A stretch of 64,000 bases of DNA from Pristionchus mayeri (lineage: Eukaryota > Nematoda > Chromadorea > Rhabditida > Neodiplogasteridae): assembly GCA_036245805.1 (NCBI GenBank), contig BTRK01000006.1, positions 25,452,365 through 25,516,364 of the forward strand, in the 5' to 3' direction. The translations under genes were made by a program, and so were the position numbers. The notes under the pieces are model-generated. The model saw only the letters and a program-made list of their open reading frames with translations, made no database searches and was not told the origin of the DNA. Of the stretch, positions 27,625-38,563 are shown piece after piece (the stretch's first letter is position 1; each line of letters begins with the position of its first letter).

Positions 27625-30600
27625 CTACTGTATCATTGTAGTGAGTGATTGCACGTGGCCGAATAGAGAATTGAGCTGTTCATTCAGTTGTTGTTGTCTT
27701 CTTCGAACCTTGGAGAGATGTTCCTCAGTCTCGAGAAATGCCTGAATGTCCCTTCTCTCCTCTCCCTCTCTCTCTCCCCACCTTGCGAGCAGTGAAGAAG
27801 TCGTCCTCTTCCTCAGCATTCGTCCTCAATCTCAATCGAGTCTTCCGGAATCTGAATACATAGAGTGGATGAGAAGAGAGGAGTTAATTCACTTGAGGAT
27901 GGAAGTGAGAAGATGTCTCTGTGCCCTTCTGAGTACTCCCGTCCCTTCCTCTCTCCTCGACTGCAATACCACTCTCCATGTTGCTTGCAGCACTCGAGCT
28001 GCTGCATCCTTGTTGCTGCAATCGAGAGTGCTCCCCTCCCCCCCCCCCCTCTGTCCCTCCCCCCCCTCTCCCCCTCTCCCCTCCCCCCCTCTCCCCTCCC
28101 CCCCCCCCTCTGTCCCTCCCCCCCCCTCTCCCCCTCTCCCCTCCCCCCCTCTCCCCTCCCCCCCTCTCCCCTCCCCCCCTCTCCCCTCCCCCCCTCTCCC
28201 CTCCCCCCCTCTCCCCTCCCCCCCTCTCCCCCTCCCCCCTCTCCCCTCCCCCTCCCCCTCTCCCCCCCCCCTCTCCCCTCCCCCCCTCTGTCCCTCCCCC
28301 CCCTCTGTCCCTCCCCCCCCTCTGTCCCTCCCCCCCCTCTCCCCTCTCCCCTCCCCCCCTCTCCCCTCCCCCCCCTCTCCCCTCCCCCCCTCTCCCCTCC
28401 CCCCCTCTCCCCTCCCCCCCTCTCCCCTCCCCCCCTCTCCCCTCCCCCCCTCTCCCCTCCCCCCTCTCCCCTCCCCCTCTCCCCCCCCCCCTCTCCCCTC
28501 CCCCCCTCTGTCCCTCCCCCCCCTCTCCCCCTCCCCCCCCCTCTGTCCATCCCCAGATGGAGACTAACCGATGGACTATCTTGCTCTCATCAATGAGATG
28601 ATTCACTCTCTTCTCACTACTCGAAAGGGAGATTTTTCTGCTCACGAGAGCGATGAGAGTAGATGCGAATAGAGTTCCCTGAGAAGAGAGAAGTCAGGGG
28701 GAGGGGGAGAGGGGGGGGACTGACGATGATGGCAGTGAGCATGGCGAGTCCTCTTCCACAGAATGTTCTCACTTGTATGTCTCCGTATCCGATAGAGAAG
28801 AATGTCTGAAGAGACATCGAGAGAGTCAGAGAAACAAGGGAGAACAACGATCACACCAAAGAGAGAGTCAGTGATTGAGAGCGAGACATTTTAAAAATTC
28901 TTTTAATTTAAAAAACAGACAATGATAGTGAACCAGAGGTAGTCGAGGAAGTGCTGCATTCCCGGAATCTCGGGATGGACATCCAACCACGCGTATCTGC
29001 AGGCCATTCTAAGGACGAAGAGGGAAGAGTGGACTCGCCTCTCGCATTGAGTGAGACACCAGGCAATTATCAACCAGAAGATCACTGAGGTCACTGTTAG
29101 CACCTGCGAAGGGAGATTGCACGATCAACAAGAGAGAAAGGAGAGATTCGACTGACTGTGAGAGGCTTCGCGTAGAGAGAAGACTTCATGACGAATCGGA
29201 AATCGACGGATACTTGATTGAGAGATGCAATGGTTCGAGTGGCACAGTCCTGAGAAGAGAAGAGAGAAGGGAGAGAAGGGAGAGAAGAAGGATGATGGGA
29301 GAGAGTCTATCCAGTGACTCACTTGGTAGAGAGAGGAGTGCATCACAATGTATCTAGCGAGTAGATACATCCTCCCGAACATGGGAAGAGCGAGAAGGAT
29401 ATTGATGGGCAGAGAGAAGGAACGACTGAAAGACCTCCCTTGTTAGACTGCAGTCGTTGGCACTACTTTGATGAAAGGATCATCAGGGATCCCCTAGTGA
29501 CAAGTATTACGTTGATGCATAATTTTCTTTACAAGTATTTTACCATTTATTTGGCTAATACTTCACATGTATAAAACACCACTTGGGTTTTATTTGAGGA
29601 AATGTTGGGTCATAACAATGAGTGTTTTCTACCCTATCGGTCCAATTCCATTCCGCAGACAAACAATGATAACTGAAAATTGACAAAAATTCCATGTTTT
29701 TGGGTTTTCGACACAAATCATCGCAAAATTTAAACGAATTCCATGCAGCTCCCACCCCTTTGAGAAACTAATGAGTAAGGATAGTTTCTTCCACTGAACA
29801 CGTAAAATGGGAGTTTCGGGCTTTCAAGGTTAAAGAAGGGGTAACACGAATGGATGCTAGGGAGTCCCACCACGAAGATATTGCGCTCGCAATGGGAAAC
29901 TGTAGCCAAATTACCAACGAGGCTAAAATTATGTAGATCAAGTGAAACTTAAACGAACTAGCCACATCCTTGCGCTGTCAATGAACTTTGCGCGTATCTC
30001 ATAAAAATGAAAATTCCTCATAAAAACTCATAAAAATGAAAATTCACCATAATCCCCGAAACGTGATATTTTTGGAAATTGCACGATTTTCGTTCCTAAA
30101 TTTCCATCACGTACGATATGTAAATAGCCTCAGAGCTGTCTGTGAAACTTCGGATAAAATGATTCATTATCGTACTGCCGGCTTCTATTATATACACATA
30201 GTGGCTAATTGAACTAATTTTTCGTGTTACTCCTTCTTTAAATAGCAAGGCGAAAAATGGCGATGTCGCCGTTCAAATGTGACGTTCAAACCTATAATTG
30301 CGAAATCTCTCGAGTGGACAGATGAATATTCACCAACTTTATAAGATAGCATCCTCATCATATTCACTTCTGATTATGTTTCATTTGAGACCACAAACTC
30401 ATCCAGCAAAATCTCACTGTGCACCTAATCAAAATCTGCCAAATACAACGCCCCATAATTCCGGATTAAGTGGCTTTTTCGTCAGATTGTTTCATGGCTA
30501 ATCCCGATCACTCACCAAAGTTGCATAACTAGTCATAATACTTCACAAAAATGGTGTTGCAGCGGCGCAGTTATTGCTTCGCAAATAGTAGCAATCAATC

Positions 30601-32509
30601 GAAAATTTCGTAAGAAATTGCAATTCTCAGACTTTGGAGTGTTGTCTCATCGATATCACTGATTGATGAAGCGCAATGTGCGCTATGTAGAGCACACAAG
30701 TACTAATACCATAAAAGAAACCATACGAGGATTGCTCAGATCCGAAGAAAGATAGTGCTCGAAAACCTTAATCGTGATTTTGTAAAGAAAATTATGCATC
30801 AACCTGATAATTTAACAACATTAAATTGGCCTAAACAATTGCATAATTATGAGGAATGAGAGGAAACCGAATTTCATCACCATTGACGGCCGAAGAGCAC
30901 AAAAGTGATTTTTTCTATCACTTGAATGTATATTTACCTAGAAACTACGATGAAGTATGATTTGATGATATACCTTTCAAGATAAGTATATCCTCTCTCT
31001 CACCTAGTAAGTGCTGCAGTCTGTCCCAGCATCGGCCAAGTTACACTCCCCCCTTCGACCACTGCAAGCACAACTATCATTCCCTATTATCGTCCATCGA
31101 TTACAAGGAATCCGACTCCGACAGAAAGAGGGAAGAGAGAGAGGGAGGAGAGAAGGAGGAGAGGAAGGAGGAGAGGAAGGAGGAGAGGAAGGAGAGAAAG
31201 AGGTGAGAGGGAGGAGAGCGAGAGAGAGAGAGATAGGGAGAGAAGGAAAAGTGAGGATTGAGAAAGGAGGGAGGGAGTATATACCTGGGAGGGGGCAGAT
31301 AGCACACACGAGTAATTCAATGGATATCTGAATGATTCTTGTCCTATCCATTCCTACTCTCCATTCATCTGCCCCAGTCTCGATCAGATGGATCTGCAAG
31401 GGGATTCTCCTCTCTCCCCCTCCCCTCCCCTCCCTCCCTCCCTCCCTCCCTCCCTTCCTCCTTACTTTAGTGTCTGCGATGTGATAGCAACTGAGTACGA
31501 CTAGAAGCATGAGAGTCGATAGAATGATGGATGTTCTCAATGCGAGAGAAAGTCGATGGCGCTGAATGAATTCTTCCCTTTCTTCTATTCTTCCTTCTTA
31601 TTCTTTCTCCACAATGGAAAACTCACGAATAGGGAGTATTCGTGAGTGTTCATTCCTGCAGATACTTCGCAGTCGATGATGGAGAGAAGGAGACCGAACA
31701 TCGCCAGCACCAGCGTCCAATCACACAGCTCAACCACTTCACTCATTCTTTCATTTACTTCATCTGACACTGGATCCTACTCAGGGAGAAGTCATTTGAC
31801 GACGAGGGGGTGATCAGCCCCCTCCATCCTTGTCGATCTCTTCTCTTCTTTCACACTCTACACCAGAGCTGCGCGGCAATACGTTTTTACGGAAAATGGC
31901 AAATTCGAGTTCGGCAAATTTGAAAAAATCGTCACAAATCCTCGACACAATTTGGAGTTTATTTTCGATCTTTTGCCGGTTACTATAAACAAATCCAATC
32001 TATAATCTGTCTGCATGAAACGTCGATCCGTGTTAGAAAATGCTCACGCATTGATAAAAAATTTCGAGGTAAAATTTGATAACAATTTTTGAAAAAATCG
32101 AGCTTGATACACTCAGTTTAGTCAATTTTCCTAAAAAAAATTCCGGCAAATCCATTTCGGCATTTTATTGCCAGTACGGCAAATTTTACCACAAAAAACG
32201 GCAAAACGGCAAATTTCGGGAAACGGTAAATCCGTGCCGCAGAGCTCTGCTCTCCCCCCCTCGGAACTACCAGGAGAAACAATAGAGAGAAGGAGAAAAT
32301 CTCCTTCCATTGTTAGCCAACTAAAGGAAGAGTAAGTAGAGATAGCTCACAGTCAATTTGAGGTCAGCCATCTTCTTCCTCTGCGTGTACCTCGATTGGG
32401 CAGTTTGGGCAGAAATGGAGGATACACCGTATCCCCTGCCCTTCCTCAGAGAAGTCCCTGAAGGCACGAAGAGACTCCAACCACGATTCCGACGACGAGA
32501 AGGACTCAT
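27625..32509 (-). CDS. Small-conductance calcium-activated potassium channel (SK / kcnl type)
   Basis: Thirteen exons fit in phase and give 483 residues: 32509-32351, 31776-31627, 31561-31466, 31393-31285, 31061-31004, 29425-29323, 29249-29157, 29103-28921, 28805-28725, 28678-28569, 28015-27893, 27851-27782 and 27741-27625. S1 is [20 protein letters not shown]2 [20 protein letters not shown] and S3 follows [17 protein letters not shown]. The S4 region is [20 protein letters not shown] and S5 is [19 protein letters not shown]. The selectivity filter SIGYGD (exon 28805-28725) is followed by S6. The calmodulin-binding domain begins [14 protein letters not shown] and ends in a coiled coil ([20 protein letters not shown]). 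All of this matches SK channels, which bind calmodulin constitutively and hyperpolarise cells when calcium rises. The ATG at 32509 is the first in frame; extra upstream exons are possible. The intron between 28569 and 28015 is filled by a C/T tract. Confidence 0.93.
28032..28556. repeat. 525-bp C/T minisatellite in the SK channel intron
   Basis: Almost pure pyrimidine on the plus strand, built of CCCCCCTCTCCCCT and CCCCCCTCTGTCCCT units. The channel is transcribed from the other strand, so its pre-mRNA carries repeated GGGG/GGGGGG blocks here. All proline- or glycine-rich open frames over this tract are artefacts. Confidence 0.95.
29834..30237. mobile_element. TTAA-flanked inverted-repeat element (MITE), copy 2
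   Basis: Begins AGAAGGGGTAACACGAA and ends TTCGTGTTACTCCTTCT, flanked by TTAA (29830-29833 and 30238-30241). 404 bp without coding capacity, in the SK channel intron between exons 31061-31004 and 29425-29323. Its termini match the copies at 11210 and 60327 while its interior looks different. Confidence 0.8.
31125..31265. repeat. Polypurine GAGGAGAGGAAG repeat in an SK channel intron
   Basis: GGAGGAGAGGAA units on the plus strand, between the S3 exon (31393-31285) and exon 31061-31004. Confidence 0.85.
31866..32246. repeat. Interspersed repeat rich in CGGCAAATT motifs
   Basis: CGGCAAA or GGCAAAT recurs many times, on one strand, and the ends are inverted (GAGCTGCGCGGCAA against TGCCGCAGAGCTC). 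Repeats built of CGGCAAATT-type motifs are known from Caenorhabditis genomes, from memory. It sits in the SK channel intron between 32351 and 31776. Confidence 0.65.
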
Positions 32510-35275
32510 TGAGAGAGGAGACACTGTTTACTAGATATATACTAGATATCTCCCCTTTCCCCTCCCCTTCCCTCCATCCCCCTCCCCCCTTCTCCTCTAT
32601 ACAGTTTTCGTTTTTCGAATGTCTGCCCCGTCAAAAGAATAAAAAAGATGCATGGGCATAGCAATTTAAGAAGGAATTGCGATAGAAGGGAATGAAGGAG
32701 GGAGATGTGTCTGACAGGGGGAAGGAGAGGGGGGGGGGGGGGGTGAATACTGGGTGGACTCACGGTCACTCTCGTTTCCAGATTCATTCCGTCCTTCGTC
32801 CGACCAATCTTTACCTTAAAAATCCACACTCTAATTTATTTTAAATCCGAATTTAATGATTTCCTCAACGATAGATTAGCGTATATGAAGCCATTCGTAT
32901 CGAGCAACGTCTGGCACAAATACGTATAACGTCTTTGATGCGTGTATTCTACAGTGAGTTCTCGAGAGGGAATACGATATGAGCATTCATTGGGTGTAGT
33001 CGTTCCCTTGGAGGTACTTCGGATTAAAGTCTAAGTTTCATTTGTCTCTTCACTTCCGATATCGATTTCATTATGTAAGCAAGCGGTGCACGTTGTATGT
33101 ATAATACTAGAAGAGACTGGGTTGGGTCAGTCTGTCTCAATTGTGCTGCTACACTATTCGATCAACTATAAAATGAGGTCACTATATAAATCTGCTGAAA
33201 ATTATGTTTGCCAACAAACCAATGTTGATTTCACTAATTTCAAAAGAGAACTGTAATTTTATGGACTTCGGAAGTCGTCGATATAGGACTTCTTCCTTTC
33301 GCTTGGGAGATAAAAAACTATGAAAAAATTGATGAAGATATTCGAAGTAGGTCATAAGAGGTGTTTTTGCTTACCGAATTACAGCAGAATCTAAGCACTT
33401 TCAAGCCTAGATACGATTATTTCATGAAAATTGATTCTTCCATGATCTTGAAAACTTTCTGCACTGGCGCCACATTTTAGACAAATTCACGCTGGAAATG
33501 GTCAGCAGTCAAAGTTAGACAATCCCAAAGAAGTCATTTTTTGTGCCTTAAGGGCAAATGATGAGCAATCGATACCAAACTTTCAGGGTCATGGGTCATG
33601 ATTAGGGTTGACAATCCAAGGGCGAGCGCAAGGTCTCACTCCATTCCTTGCACAAGGGAGAGAGAGAGCGGTCGCCCTTGCGCAAGGGACGGGATCCTTG
33701 TGCAAGGATTGAAGGGTAAAAAGGTGCTCAAAGTTGTTCAAAACACACCTAACTTTCGCATTTGCACAATATCATAGAGGACACTGCAATTAGAGAAGTT
33801 TTGAGCGTTTTCCTTTGTTCAATAGCTTTCTTCAGAGGCCTTTGGCTTTTGAGGGTACTTTTTTTCTCTTTTTCAATCGTTTGCTGTTCTTTCCTCGGGG
33901 AAATGCTGCACCCCAAGAAAAGAGAGCTTCAGATGTATGATGTTAAATAATAATCAGTTATTGGAATCCTAATTGGTCTAATCTGCAGCCTGGCGCACCA
34001 AATCTCACAAGCATTTTTGGCATTCATTACAAGCATTTACCACACAACGTGCAAACCTTTTATTCTTTCTGTTAGTCATGTACTCTAGAGCGCATTCAGA
34101 TCACCTTTCCTCCTATTCTTTTCCTTTTACTCGCAGCAATGTACGAGAGAGTATGATCTGCAGCATCGCTTTCTGGCAATTGAGAAAGAGGAATTTTTCA
34201 AACTTAGGGGAACGTTAGCTGCACCTAAGGTGATAATATGTTAAATTTAGTATAACAAAACAACCGTATGACACCTCGGAACGCAGCAAGTGCTTTCAAT
34301 GTGAGCGTTAGAATAAAGGAAAACTGTGAATAGTGATGTCGTCTTGTAGTCATCATCGTAATTATGCAAATGTGAAAGTTTGGTATGATTTGAACAACTT
34401 TGAACCCTTTTTGGCCCTTCAATTCTCACTCTTCAATCCCCATCCTTGCGCAAGGGCGACCGCTCTCCCTCACCCTTGCGCAAGGGATAATGAGGCATTT
34501 TGCATAGCCCGCCCTTGCTCGTCCCTTGAACCCTTGAATTGTCAACTCTAGTCATGATAAGGATAATTTTTTTTCTCTGCTTTGCAACCCGCGACTTTTT
34601 GAATTAGATTCCACTGAGGGTAAACCGTGCAGCCCATTACGAGATATTCGTCGGTCTGGGAGACTAAGATTCCCGAGAGAAAATATGCAAAAAAATGTGT
34701 TATGTGCAAAATTTCAAGCTCTACAAACTTGGAAAGTTTGGAGAGGGCCAGACAATCGTGGTCTCTGTGGCATATTAGAAGCATGACTGATATACATCTG
34801 CTGCTGCGGTCGCGAAAGTGAAATATGAACAAAGTGAGTCAAAATCGTTCATTTGATCATAGAAACATTTGTGCGAACAAACACTTTTATTTCTGGAAAT
34901 CTCTAAAAACGACTTCGTCTGAGCTTTGCAGTATCCTTCTGCAGCTGCAAAACATTACAAAAATCTAAAACTTCGGTTTTAGCCTATTCTAGTCAAGTAG
35001 TGGATGAAAAAATAATAAACAAGATTTTCGAAAACTCGAATGCCTGCTGAAAACGACGAATTGTCGCGATTCTCTCCTGAGAGCCTGATATGAAAATTTG
35101 AATGCTGAAAATTAAATTCAGAAACCCGGAGAGAAATATGTTTCAGACCATACAGAATATGTCTATCTTCTCCTGATATTCACCTCTCGAATGGTTCAAA
35201 CCATAAGTCTCTATTTGTGTACCCATCGTCATCAGGACCCTCGAGAACTCCCTTCCCTATCCGAAATTTAAGAAA
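32510..35275. other. Gene-poor region upstream of the SK channel
   Basis: Contains the 948-bp element at 33603-34550 and a G run at 32729-32743. The possible exon-like frame near 32760-32830 could not be joined in phase to the channel. No gene is supported. Confidence 0.55.
33603..34550. mobile_element. hAT-like non-autonomous element with CCTTGCGCAAGGG palindromes
   Basis: Begins TAGGGTTGACAATCC and ends GAATTGTCAACTCTA, flanked by identical 8-bp GTCATGAT copies (33595-33602 and 34551-34558). The subterminal parts, about 150 bp each, are inverted relative to each other and rich in the palindrome CCTTGCGCAAGGG. The 948-bp interior has no transposase. Confidence 0.87.
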
Positions 35276-35567
35276 TTAGGCATTTTGCTGAGCGAACCTT
35301 ACTCGAAATTTGGCGATTCTTACAAGAAGGGCTTCGTAGATATGCTTGAGTTTATCTATAGTTGAGTGAGAAAATAACATACGATTATTGGTGGAGAAGA
35401 CAAGATATCGATTGCCTCGAGAGAGACCGATTGCACCAGCTCGGACTGCTGCCATCTGAAGAAGAAGGGAATCATCGAGGGGGGGGGTGGGGAGGGAGAG
35501 GGAGGAGGGAGAGCCGATGGGTAGATATCTCGCACAATTCATTCAGTACCTTAACACATTCTTCCAT
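35276..35567 (-). CDS. Possible small two-exon gene of unknown function
   Basis: Exon 35567-35550 encodes MEECVK and ends at a GT donor. An intron of 94 nt ends in CTTCTTCAG, and exon 35455-35276 continues with MAAVRAGAIGLSRGNRYLVF and stops after FAQQNA, 65 residues in all. The second exon begins with its own ATG, so either start is possible. No domain recognised. Only the neat splice signals and the non-repetitive frame support it. Confidence 0.3.
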
Positions 35568-38374
35568 AATCGATAAAATGGAGAAATACTCAAATCGGCG
35601 AATTAAATCAATGGAGATTAGGAAAGAATCTCGGATTGGAAATGGGTAAATGGAAGGAAGCAAAGGGGGCATCACAGGAAATTAACCAGAGAATTCGAAC
35701 GAAGGTGAGAGGATTGGGAGTAAATGAAGGAGAGATTACCTAAATATGGAGGGGATACTTCTCTTCCCTTAATGGAAGTCTCCCATTTTCTAACATCGTT
35801 AAGTAGCACTCGTCATTCGACGTCAAAGAAGAAACGATGAAGAGGAGGCAAAGGAGTCAAAACTAATGACCACATTTTAATTATCACTATCGATTATTCT
35901 CGCGATAAACTTAATTTGATTAAGTTTACGTTTCAAAACAATGAACATCTACCATGATTTTATATCAGTCAGTATGAACAAAATATAGTCGAAAAAGAAC
36001 GACAAAATTTTGTCCTTTTCTCCACTCGAATGTGTCCAGCAATGGAAAATAAATGTGCAATTTGTATGATAATGAATCGCCAATGAGAAACTGTCCCGAA
36101 ATTGAGAAGGAGCTGAATAAAACGAGATCACAAGCCAATTTCACTAATGAAAGCAGAAGGAAAAATCTAATGGGAGGGAGGCAGACCACAGTTTATACTG
36201 ATTACTGGAGAATAGGAAGCAATGAGTGGCCATTCCTTGGTTGGATGGAGCGGGAGGGGGGAGGGGGGGAGAGGGGGGAGAAGTGGGAGGGGACGAGTAG
36301 AAGGGGCTCAAATCTTCGTGAGATACACTGTGTTGTCGCTTCTAGACGAAAAAGAAAATAGGACGCAAAATTAAAAGAAGAGACGGGCACCAAAATCACA
36401 TAAAATTCTACCAAGGGAACGGTTTGATAGAGAGAGAAAAGAGTGGATGGAATGAGAAAAAGGAAGAGAGAGACACGCGATGGAGGGATAAACGGAAGGA
36501 GGAGAGAGAGTTCGGATGAGAATGAGGAGGATTACGTAGAGATGATGAAAGATGGGAGAGGAGAACCACTGTCCCCTCCAATGACGAGGAATCGAGAAAT
36601 GAGATTAGATTAGCCAAATATATATTAGGATAGATAATATAGTGCTGAATAGTTGAATGTCTCAGAACGATGGAAGGCCGGATGATAACCTACTGGACGG
36701 GAACTCAAACGGTAGTCGGAAAGGTTCAGACTGATACATGAAAACACGTTAAAAAATGCAGACAACAAAAATCGGAAGAAGAAGTGCTAACGAAATGTGA
36801 AGTTAGGATAAGGAAATAGTAGAGCGGATGGAGAATGTGCATCAGTACTCCACTCAACTGAAAAGTGAAGAGAAGGAGGAAGGATGGAGAGAAAGGGTGA
36901 GAGGATAGAGTAGATAAGGTAGATTGAAGGAGTTGAGGACACTCGGAAGGACAGTGGAGAGGGGGAATGGAGAGAACCACCCTGGAGATCGACAATGATG
37001 ATTTCGATCGATTAATATGGATGAAGGACAAGGGATGATCATTTATCGGAGAGGAATGAACTGAGGGGAAAGGAAATGGAAGGACTGCTTCCTGTGTGGA
37101 GAAGAGAATGTGAAGAGAAGAATGAGAGACACATGGGGATTCCTTTAATTGGATTGAATGAAGGGGGATGGAAAAGGATAAACGGAATGAATATGAGAGA
37201 GGCAAGAAAATGGATGTTGCATCTCTATTCGAGGAGGAATCGGAGGAAATATTGTTGGAATCCACTTGAGAATAGGAGGAATTCAAGGAGTTCTCACTTG
37301 TGAACGGAGAGGATCTAGATGAAGAAGCAGCTGCAACTTACTTTCTTCTCACTCCTGATCACTTCTGTTATCGAGTTACGTAGATACACGTTTATCTAAT
37401 GAACGATATAGATAAGATGTATAATCTAAGCGACTTTGAAGATCCTCAAAATATGTGTTATTTCTTAAGAGTATAGAAGGAAGGGAGAATCATCGCGAGT
37501 CATCACTTTAAAAGATAGTTGAATATAAAAGAATGGATTGGAAATGAAGAGAACCTAAATGATGATAGAAGAGTGGAGATTGAAGAAGAAAGAATGAGAG
37601 AGAGAGAGTGTTCACGGATGAATAGAGTGGGAGTCCTTCGACAATGAAAAGAATGGATGATTGCTTGTCTCGTTCCAATTCCTATTCCACTTTCACGGGA
37701 TTTATATACTTACGACAAGCATTCAGCCGTCAAAAAAATCAATTGAATATCAATTGAATATTCTGACCGAAACACTTTGGACAATTGGAATATTCTTTGT
37801 ACTCGGAAGTAATACTCAGATGGAAGGAGATGGAGAATTCCCGACTTATCTGGAGTGAGAGAGAAAGAGAGAAAGAGAGCAGTTCAGTGCAGGTTACACA
37901 ATTCATTGCAAAGAAGAAGAATGGAAGGAATGACGAGTTACGATGAATTAAAGATGAATGCAGGTGAGGAAAGAAAGGAGCATAGAGAAGAAGAGAAGAA
38001 TGATGGATGGAAGATGGAACACCATCCAATTCACTCACAGAGAAACAAGGGAGATCTCGTAATAGGAGGTGAGTGAGGAATGGAAAGCGGGTGATTTCAT
38101 TCCATATTTCGAGTGGTGAAAAGAGAGAGAAGCTGTCATTTGCAGGGTAATTCCAGTGAGGGGAAGGGAATGGAGAGAGATCGGAAGAAGAATGAACGAA
38201 TGGTGAGAGAATCACACGATCCGAAAGAGAAGTCGAGAAAGATCATGGGAAAATGATGCCATACTTGAAATTTATTGATTATTCCTCTAAATATATGTAT
38301 GAAATCACCAATTTCGAAATTGTGGTTACTGTGCCATTTATCAAATATTCAGTATTCATCTAATCAAATAAATA
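35568..38374. other. Purine-rich stretch without recognised genes
   Basis: The plus strand is rich in GAGAGA and GGAGGA. Several open frames exist (36053-36361, 36726-37286 minus, 37076-37303) but none shows a domain, a consistent exon chain or non-biased composition. Confidence 0.45.
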
Positions 38375-38563
38375 ATGGGAAAATGTTGTAAGAATGGAAT
38401 AGAAGAGGAGAGCAGTGAACAGGCGTCTTTGTGGAAGAGAAGGGGATCAGCCATTCCACGAGACATTATTTATTATCAGAGGGAGATAGAGGGAAGAAGT
38501 TTGAAGAGGAAGAACACTCCCGGAGGAGGCAATTCAAGTAAGGCAGTAAATGAGACCTTCTAG
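38375..38563 (+). CDS. Possible short ORF or first exon beginning MGKCC
   Basis: 62 codons, ATG to TAG. The N-terminus MGKCCKNG has a Gly2 and a Cys pair as in myristoylated/palmitoylated proteins. The sequence GGCAATTCAAGTAAGG contains a good donor site near 38537, so this could instead be the first exon of a longer gene that I could not follow. No homology recognised. Confidence 0.25.
   Translation: MGKCCKNGIEEESSEQASLWKRRGSAIPRDIIYYQREIEGRSLKRKNTPGGGNSSKAVNETF

Noticed and set aside
27746..28645. Long proline-rich and glycine/arginine-rich open frames on both strands
   Set aside because: They are by-products of the C/T minisatellite, which lacks stops in all frames. The tract is an intron of the SK channel, whose flanking exons join in phase across it.
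33762..33950. Small frame inside the 948-bp element as a transposase fragment
   Set aside because: Short, hydrophobic, no DDE or zinc-finger motif, and not conserved in any recognisable way.
36726..37286. 186-codon minus-strand frame
   Set aside because: Very Ser/Pro/Leu/Phe-rich, as expected for the complement of the purine-rich plus strand; no domain or splice context.
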